Source: Sycobia sp. Sy_11
Taxonomy: Eukaryota > Arthropoda > Insecta > Hymenoptera > Epichrysomallidae
Assembly: GCA_018907035.1 (NCBI GenBank)
Contig: JACCIC010000096.1
Location: forward strand, 248,001-312,000
Length of the DNA: 64,000 nucleotides
Reading direction: 5' to 3'
The notes under the pieces are model-generated. The model was not told the origin of the DNA. It ran no database searches and saw only the letters and a program-made list of their open reading frames with translations. A program made the translations under genes and the position numbers. The first letter of the stretch is position 1. Every line of letters begins with the position of its first letter. Shown here one piece after another: positions 36,701-45,700 of this stretch.

Positions 36701-39700
36701 TTTTATACGATTTAACGTAAAAATTTGTATAAAGTATTTGTTCGAATTGTATATTATGAATCTGAAATTATATTTGCAAAATACAATATGACGGCACCAA
36801 GATTCCGGAAAAAAAATTTTAAATCACATGTATTAAAACAATAATGTACATTACTGGGTTATCTTGTATCTGCCACATGAAATTTGATAAATCTAATCTA
36901 AGATTTGTAATCTACATATTATTCTATATAAATTATATGCCAAATTATTCTATATAAGTATACAAATACTTAACGCGTTCAACTTTCAAATAAAATTTTA
37001 ATTAGTCATTTTGAATTTACATACGAATACAATTATATCTCAAATTAAAGTCTGAGGAATCACAATTTTCACTTTTTTATCAAATATACAAAATGTTTTC
37101 AAAAAGTAAGGTGAATTTTGATTTTTTTGTTTGAGTTGCTCAAAATACTTACAATCATTTTTTTCTTATTTCAACATTTTCGTCCCAAACACATGCTCAT
37201 ACTTTCATAAATATAGTATTTTGTTGTTTTATTTGTAAGAAGTATAAAATTTAGAAGTATTTCGATGTTTTCATCCCTGCAATGAAAATGTAGAATTGAA
37301 AATATTAAAAAAATTTTTAATTGTTGAACTGACTAGACATCAATTATGGATAAATTATTTTTTAAAAATAGTATTTCATACTATTTATTAAAAATATTTC
37401 TCTTTTTTAAGGATAAAAATATGGATTCCAATAGGGGCTGCTTTTTCGAGTTCGTTTACTTATTCTAAATTCAATTCAGTTTTGCAAACTGGAACACATC
37501 ACAGGATGCCAGGTCCCTGTGTTAAGTCTCAAGTTTTAAGCCAAAAAATACACGCAATTCGCTTTCGAGAATACAATTAATCCACGATTCATTGCCATTA
37601 TTAGGATACAATCAGGCTTGAGGCGATGGGCATCGAGCGGAATTTCATAACATACAATCGTAATTTTCATTATTCCACAACTGTAAAGGACATTATAACT
37701 ATTTATCGTGACAGAATAAGCTCACTAAATAACTAATTTTTACCATTGCAGTTTAGAAAGGATTAATATTCTGAAAAATCCTCGTTAAAACTTCTCTCAC
37801 GTCCTTATGATGGTCAGACAAAAACTGCCAAGTAAATTTGATCATTTAATCATAAACTATAATGTGAAAATAGAATTAAAAAAAAAAGTACAAATTCCCA
37901 GTTGATTTAATGGGATCAAATACGTAAAATTGCTAATTCAGTGAAACAAAGCAGTTTTTATGAAACCAGTCTTAATATCTTATTCACGCGAGTTAAAAAA
38001 ATTATATCATAAACCTAGAAACCTCTGTAATTTCAATTTGGAATTAAGAAACCAACAATATGATTCCATTTCTTACATGGACAAAGCGAATAGAAATGTC
38101 TCTGCAATGATAGCAACAATGTATCATTTTAAAGTCTATTTGTAAGAAATAAATATAAATATTCCATGCATCAAATGCAGTCGATGCAAACGTTTCAACA
38201 GAATTTTCTTGTATAGTACTTATTGACGGAGGATAATTGTTTTCAAAAGTTCTAGAATTTTTATTTCTAGTATTTAAAAAACTTTCTGAAATTTCTTACT
38301 TGCTGTGATAAAATTGAATTATGTTACTATACTGGATGTCTCAAAAAGATCCAAACCCTCCAATAACTTTTAAAAAATAAATTCAACGTCGACCATGTCT
38401 TTAACCTTGACTACAGTTTTCAGGAACAATTCAAGGTCTAATTACAATTTTTAAATAGAAACCTCTAATTTTTATTCCATAAATCGATATAGAACGTAAC
38501 ATTTTACATTTAAAATTTTTTTTTAAATAAAATCTCATCAAAGTTTTTCGTGAAATTCTAGTATTTGTCGTTGCCCTTATATTCTAGGTCAAATAAAATT
38601 TAAATTAAAAACTTTTGACAAAAACCCTTTTTAATTAAAAATCATAATAGAATAAAAGGAAATTTTAAACAATAACTGAAGTAATTGTAAAATCAAATCT
38701 CCACATTCGAGTGTAAAATTTTGAGCTCTATCGATTTATGGAATAAAAATCAGGGGTTTTTATTTGAAAATTTAAATTTGATTTTGAATTGTCCTTGAAA
38801 ACTGAAATTAAAGTCAAAGACATGGCCGACTCTGAATACGTTTTTAGAATTCCTATAATTTTTCTATGAAATTTATTTTTCATAGTATTTTACCCTGCAA
38901 AGTTGTCGGAGAAGTCGTATCTTTTTGAGACACCCGGTATAATATAAGACTAATATAAAATATTGCTTAATCAACTTTAAACTATTTGTCATTATTTCAA
39001 AATTTCCTTTATTGTAATTTAAAATGCAGATTTTCGATAAACTTTTTAGTTATTTACTAACAATACATCATTTGTTTAAATTCTGTTAATATTCACGCAA
39101 CAACAAAAAAAGCTATTATCTTTTATATAAAAACGTCGTTAATGTTCTGGCGAAGTAACTCAGAAGTTCATACCTGCTTTTTATTTTAACAATACTGAGT
39201 TGTGATAATAATTATTAGAAAATTGTTATGTAAAAAATGACGATTTTCCACAATAATATTATTTTATGAAAATGTACGTATCACTTATATGTAAAATTTA
39301 TTAAGAAGCTTTGAGTAATAATTTTTTAATATTAATTTCGTATTCATGTAATATTTTAATATTTGAATATTTATATAGATATGAAACATTATTGTTCGCT
39401 TACTTCAACGTAACAACTATTGACCTATAAACTTTTTGAGGCGGGCCTAGCAAATTCATAGCCCGTGCTTAATTTTAACAATGAAGAGTAACGAAATAAT
39501 TATGAGCAAATTGTTTAAATTTCTAATTTTTGTAGTTTATTCATTTTTAATAGACCTTAAATGATTTTCATATTCAATAATTTTGTTATTATACATAATT
39601 AAGAAATATTAATTAGGACCAGAAATTACTTATGCCGCATAAGTAATTCCAACTACTGCTTTTGGAAATGACTGGAATTATTATAAAATAAATCAAGCGC

Positions 39701-42700
39701 TTCTCGAACAACAAATTAGCAATAAAGTGTTTTATTTGTTTCATTCAGAAATATCAGTTAGGACGGCATATACCAAAATGATTCGGATAGCTTAACTCTT
39801 AAACTAGCCCAAACCCCGTTTCACGGAACTGGCTGCAGTAATTACCAAATAAATTATGAGCTTTTTAAATAACAAATTAGCAAAAAAAATGCAATGTTTC
39901 ATTAAGAAATGTGAATTAGGGCTAGAGATACGAATATGGTTGCGATAGCTTTAGTCTTAAGATAGCCCAACCCCCATTTATCGGAAATGGTTAGAGTGAT
40001 AAAATTGTGACAAAACAGCGAAACATAATAGCAACAAATTAGTAATAAAATTATAATATAGTTGTACACGGTTCGACTATAGTGGTTGGGCTAGTTTAAT
40101 AGACCTTAATTCGATTGAACTTTAATTGACAAGTATTCAAAAATATTGTATTTTCTTATAAAAGTGTATATATTAATTGTTAAGGTAATCATCAGATAGA
40201 TAGGGAAAAATCCGTGTAAAGTCAACAAAAAATTTTGTTTCGTAAGGTAAAATGTTCCAAAAAATAATTTTACGAATTAAAATATTCCGAAAATAAAATT
40301 TTGCGATTAAAAAAGTATCTGTAAATTTGTTAGTACCGAAAAGATAATTTTCCCAATTGAATTTGTTCAAAAAGAATAAACTGGAATCCAATTATTCTAA
40401 TTAAAAGATTTTTTAAAAACAAATTTCATTTTTTGAAAACTGTGAATTTTTTGTACATGATTGAATAAATATAAAAACTTTTAGTTACTTAAACGAAATG
40501 AAATTAATAAAAATAAGCATAGGTGATTTTTTATAAAATTAGCTCTAATTTATAATCTATAGTCAAAAATAACTTTAATCTGGACTGTAGTTCGATTGTA
40601 GAATTTGGAAAATTTAGTTAAATATAACTTTATGTCGGCATTTAATAAATTTAGTCTTCATTTATCAAAACATATTAATTCTAATATATAATGTACACAT
40701 AATTTGTCGGTATGAGTCTTATTTTCCATGTTATTCAACGATTCCGAAACTTTTCTAAAACTTTGTATTAATATTATTAACACTGTAGAAAAAAAAATTA
40801 AAAATATAATAAATTTATTATGTGATAATATAAAATATTTTCACATAGTATCTCTGTCAAATCAATTAATTTATGCAACTATCTTTGACTTAATAATATA
40901 ATTAATAATAATAATAAGAATAAAAAGAAGACAAAGAAGAAGAACAAAAAGAAGAAGAATAACAACAACAACAATAACAACAAGAACAACATGTTTTTAT
41001 AAAATAATAAAATATTGTTAAGATATGACTTTTTACTATAAAATACCTGATATTCAAGTAAGAAGAATGATATTACATCTTCTATATATTCTCTTATAAA
41101 AGTATTCAATGTTTTTGTACTATTGTCAGTATTACTCATAGCAACATTTTTTACATTTTCTATTAAATGAGAGATAGTGTGTTGTTTCTAAAATAAAAAA
41201 TAAATAAATTTAGTATGTAAAATATATATTAATTTTTTCTAAAAAATTTAATCTACTAAATACCTCATCTTTAATATACAATAAATTAAATTTTTTTAAC
41301 ATAATAAGACCTTTTACAAAATCTTTAAATATTTGAATATTGGATTTGTAATATATGACATCATAAATTTTGATAAAATTTGTATAATCTTCATTTTCGT
41401 CGAGAATGAATTTATTTTTTAACTTTGAACAATAAACTTCTGGTAATTTACATATTATTTCAGACAACCATGTTTCTAGTATATTAACTTTTATTAATTG
41501 CAAATTTTTACTAGTCATTCCTATCTTGCGTGGATATAATATAAGTTTAAATATTAGTGTATTCATATCATCAGTCCAAAGTTTTTGAAGAATTTCTGTT
41601 GAATCTGCATCCTAAAAGTAAATGAAAAATTCGATCATTTCTGTAATGGCAAGCAAAACAATTTTCATTCGTATTGAGAATTTCAATTTGAAACATATTA
41701 GCATTTATTAAGCTTATTCTTTCAAAAAATGTCCTGAAGAATGTAAATCATATGAATAAGAAAATTTGATTTATTGAATACTGTTGTAGCTAAATTTTTT
41801 GCTTAAAATTTTATTCTGAATCCAGTACTATAAGAAAAATAGTGCATTTGAATAAGGGCTGAATATTTTACACATTTTCTAATTACAGGGCTATTAATTA
41901 AAGACTTTTATTAAGTGATATTAATTTATGTATTATCAAGAATGAAAGTGACAATAATAAAAATATATAATTCATATGAAACATTATTATATACATACTT
42001 GTATGCTTACGATTGTTGCTATAAACAAAACAATTTTCAATATCATTTTATTGATTAAATCAATTAGTTCATCAGCTTCTTCAATTATTGTTTTAGATGT
42101 TTTTATTTCTTCAATATTTTGAGTAATTATTGAAACAAACTTATTCCAATATTCAAAAAATATATTGTCTTGTCCATTAGCGGATTTTATTAGTAAAAGT
42201 GAATCTGGTAATAAGAATTGATTTTCAAAAATCCAGATATAAAAATCTAAACTTCCTAAAAAAGCTTTTGCATTAGTGATATTGCAACAGTGAAAATTTT
42301 CTTCTAAGTTTCTTAAACCTATATTATTAATATAAATATTTTCATAGGAATTCATAAATTCTTTAACAGATTTAAATCCTGGAACTAATATACAAATACT
42401 TTCAAAGAGTTTCATGCATTTATTTCGACATTGAAAATGCAATGAACTACACTGGCCAAATAGCCACTTAGTGGCACCTTTCAAGGTTTCATTTGAAAAC
42501 TCTAAAGGTTTTCTTCTGTATGAATTATTTCCATTTAAAATGTTGACTTCATCTTTAATAACTGTTTCTATGTTATTCAAAGCATCAATAATTTGTATAT
42601 CGTCATGTTCATTATATTTTTCTAAACTTTTTATAAATACATATAAAAATTCAAGCCAATACATATTTATAACACTTTTGCTTTTTAAAAAAATGATGTA

Positions 42701-45700
42701 TAAATTATTGAAAGCTGTGGCAGCAGCTATACATTTATTTCTTGAAGGATGTAATGCAAAACTAATTATCTTCTTTATTATGCTACTGAAATTAGACGAG
42801 TTTAGTCGATCATTTTCCTGGGACTGTCCTATCTGCCATTGCACCAATTCCTTCAAACATACACTACAATAGTCCCTTAAATCCGTGTTGCACTCATTAG
42901 TTAAACCATCAAAAAGTAAATTTATAAACTCATCAAAAGCTTTTGATTTGATCATTGAAGTAGAACTCAAAAAATGAGTAAACTGTATAACAAAAGGATG
43001 AAATAAATTTCTAATTGCATTATCAGAATCACATCCAAGCTTTAATACTATGGAACATATATCCTTCGTTAAACATTGATCTATTATTTTTTTTCCCATA
43101 ATAATTACAATAAATGTATGTAAAAGTTCACAAGCTGAAAATTTTATTCTACGATTTTCACTTTGAATTAAATTAATAATTCTTGGAACAAATTTATCTA
43201 AAGTAATTTCAAGGTATTTATCTTGAAAAAATAATTTAAATATTATTAGTTCTTTTTTATTCCATGATGAATCAGTTGTTAATTTTTTTTTGTGTATTAA
43301 ATTCAGTAAAACATCCTGATTAAGTAAATTATAAAAAGTTAAAAACTTTGTTTGAAGTTTGTAAAGATTAATATCATCTTTTAAAATAAAACTACTTTTA
43401 ATTTTAATATTTTCATCGTTTACGATACTTTCATATACATCTAAAAAGTTTTGATCACTTGTAAAATAAGGTTCCATTAAAAAAATAATATGTTTACTTA
43501 GCTTTTTCAAAAGAGGAGATTGCAAATTAATAAGCCAATATTCTAAAGTTTCCAATGCTAATAAAGCTAATGAAAAATTTTGTAAGCCAATTTTAAATGA
43601 AATTTCAAATACTGGTATTATTTTATCAATAATTTTTACAGCAAATATTAATGGAATTTTAAAAATTAAACATATACAACACAGTTGTAATTCATCTGAA
43701 CAATTAAAAATTAATTGAATAACATCAGATAAATATTCAAGTATTAAATCAATGGTGAATTTATCAAAACAGCTCTCATTGTCACAAAACATATCAGTTT
43801 TTTTAAACAGACTATAGATCAGTTTATAAAATCCAGAAATTCTTAAATCTCGATATGAATTCTTAATCAAATATATTAAGAGTTTTTCTAATTGATCTTG
43901 AAATAGAACTAATTCAACTTTCTCAAATATTTCTAAATATAAATCAACGAGATTTGTGAAATATCTGAAATCTTTCTCTTTTTCAGCCATCAATGATAAT
44001 GATGTTTCTGAAAGAAAGTTATTTTTTTGAGCTACAATATTTAAATTTAACGTATCTATTATAGACATTAAAATTAAAATTAGTTTATTAAAAATTTTAT
44101 GTCTAAATTCTTCAGGATAATTGTCTTTTTCTAAAAGTGAATGCCAAAAAGGTAGATAATTTTTATAAGAAACTGTTTCCAAAACATTTTGGATTTGGCA
44201 TTGTAAATCTGTATCGATAAAGAGAACATGAGAACAGGATCTTAAAATTCCTTCATAAACTAAAAGAAAATTAGGAGTAAGCTAATTATATTCATTGTAT
44301 AATATGTTTAACTTAATTTTATAAAACCAATTTTACTTACGTAATGAATGAAAAAATTTATCTTGATAATTAGTTTCTAAGTTTCTAATATTTAGAAAAG
44401 TTACTTTAAATCTATTTATTACATCCCTCTGATTTTTTAATATTAATTCTGGAAGATTGTGAAATATAAGAATACCAAGTTTTGTTATAATGTTAATATC
44501 ATAACAAGAAACACTTGATGAATGAGTAATGATTTCTGATAAAGCTTGCATGCAATCAGGTAAAAACTCAATATTGTTAATTAACTTTTCTTTCCTTAAA
44601 AAGGAATAAAACAATAAAAAATTTTTGAAAAAATCAGATTAAAAATGTAATAAAACTACAAAATTTTACTTTGAAGAAAATGGTAAAGTTCGATGAGCTA
44701 TCATTCGAAATATTTCATTATTATCTAAAGATGAATGTTTCCAACCTACAGCAGATAATTGCCCTAAGCCATAGATTTTTAAACTTAATGTTGTATATTG
44801 TATATTTCTATTAGTAAACTGTTCCATCAAATAATTGTCAAAATACTAAAAATTCAAAAAAAAGAAATGAAAGATTATATAAAAATAATTATAAGCATAT
44901 AAAAAGTATTACCAGAAAAACATCTTCTTTGTATTCGTCTAAAAGCTGCAGAAATATATATTTATAAAAAGCTCTTAAAGCTGATACTGTTAAATTAGAT
45001 GGATTATTTGTGTGCATAGTATTCAATAAGTTGTGCCATGTTTTGTAATCTTTAAAAATTAAAAGTACAAAATATTTTATATTGTTGGTTACAAAATTTG
45101 CAATTCTATATTGAATTTCCTGAGAGAGCTTAGACAGTGACAATAGTATATTAAGTAATTTATTAAAATAATTTGTATCTATATCTGTCTTAAGTACTGC
45201 AAAATTTGTCATCATATCTGAAAGACAATCTAAATAAATTATTATATGTTCAGCTTGTTGTTTTTCCTTACGAAGACTACTCTGAAATAAATTTATGCAT
45301 AATCAAATAATTTTTTATAATTATAAATACAAGTATATTTCATAAGAATGATAAATACTTTATAAAACAAATTAATACTTACTTCAAAATTCAAATCATT
45401 TAAAAGTGAATGGAATGTCATATTAATTGATCTATGTGCATTAGTATCTGAATCAGTTACTGCTGGACAGTATTTTACAATTGTAGAAATTATAATGTAC
45501 AATATATTTTTTTCTATATGATCTAAATTAAGAAATTAAATATTTCAAACAAATTAACATACAATAAGTAAACTTATATATTATTTTGTTTTTAATGAAT
45601 AAATGAAATAAAATACTTACAATTATGTACATCTTTTATATAAAATGTTATATTAGAACAATGATATAAAGTAATTAATTTTTTCAAAGTAAAACATGCA

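Larger units (their letters stand above)
35524..41046 (-). other. PRKDC intron 10 (5.5 kb)
   Basis: Contains the 35.7-36.2 kb fold-back element, the 38.3-38.9 kb long-TIR element, a decayed tandem array (about 39420-40060) and a GAA/AAC-rich microsatellite (about 40895-40995). No coding exon or foreign gene was recognised between them. Confidence 0.7.

Noticed and set aside
40879..41139. Poly-Leu/Phe membrane protein on the minus strand
   Set aside because: The hydrophobic run is a trinucleotide microsatellite translated beyond the donor of PRKDC exon 10.
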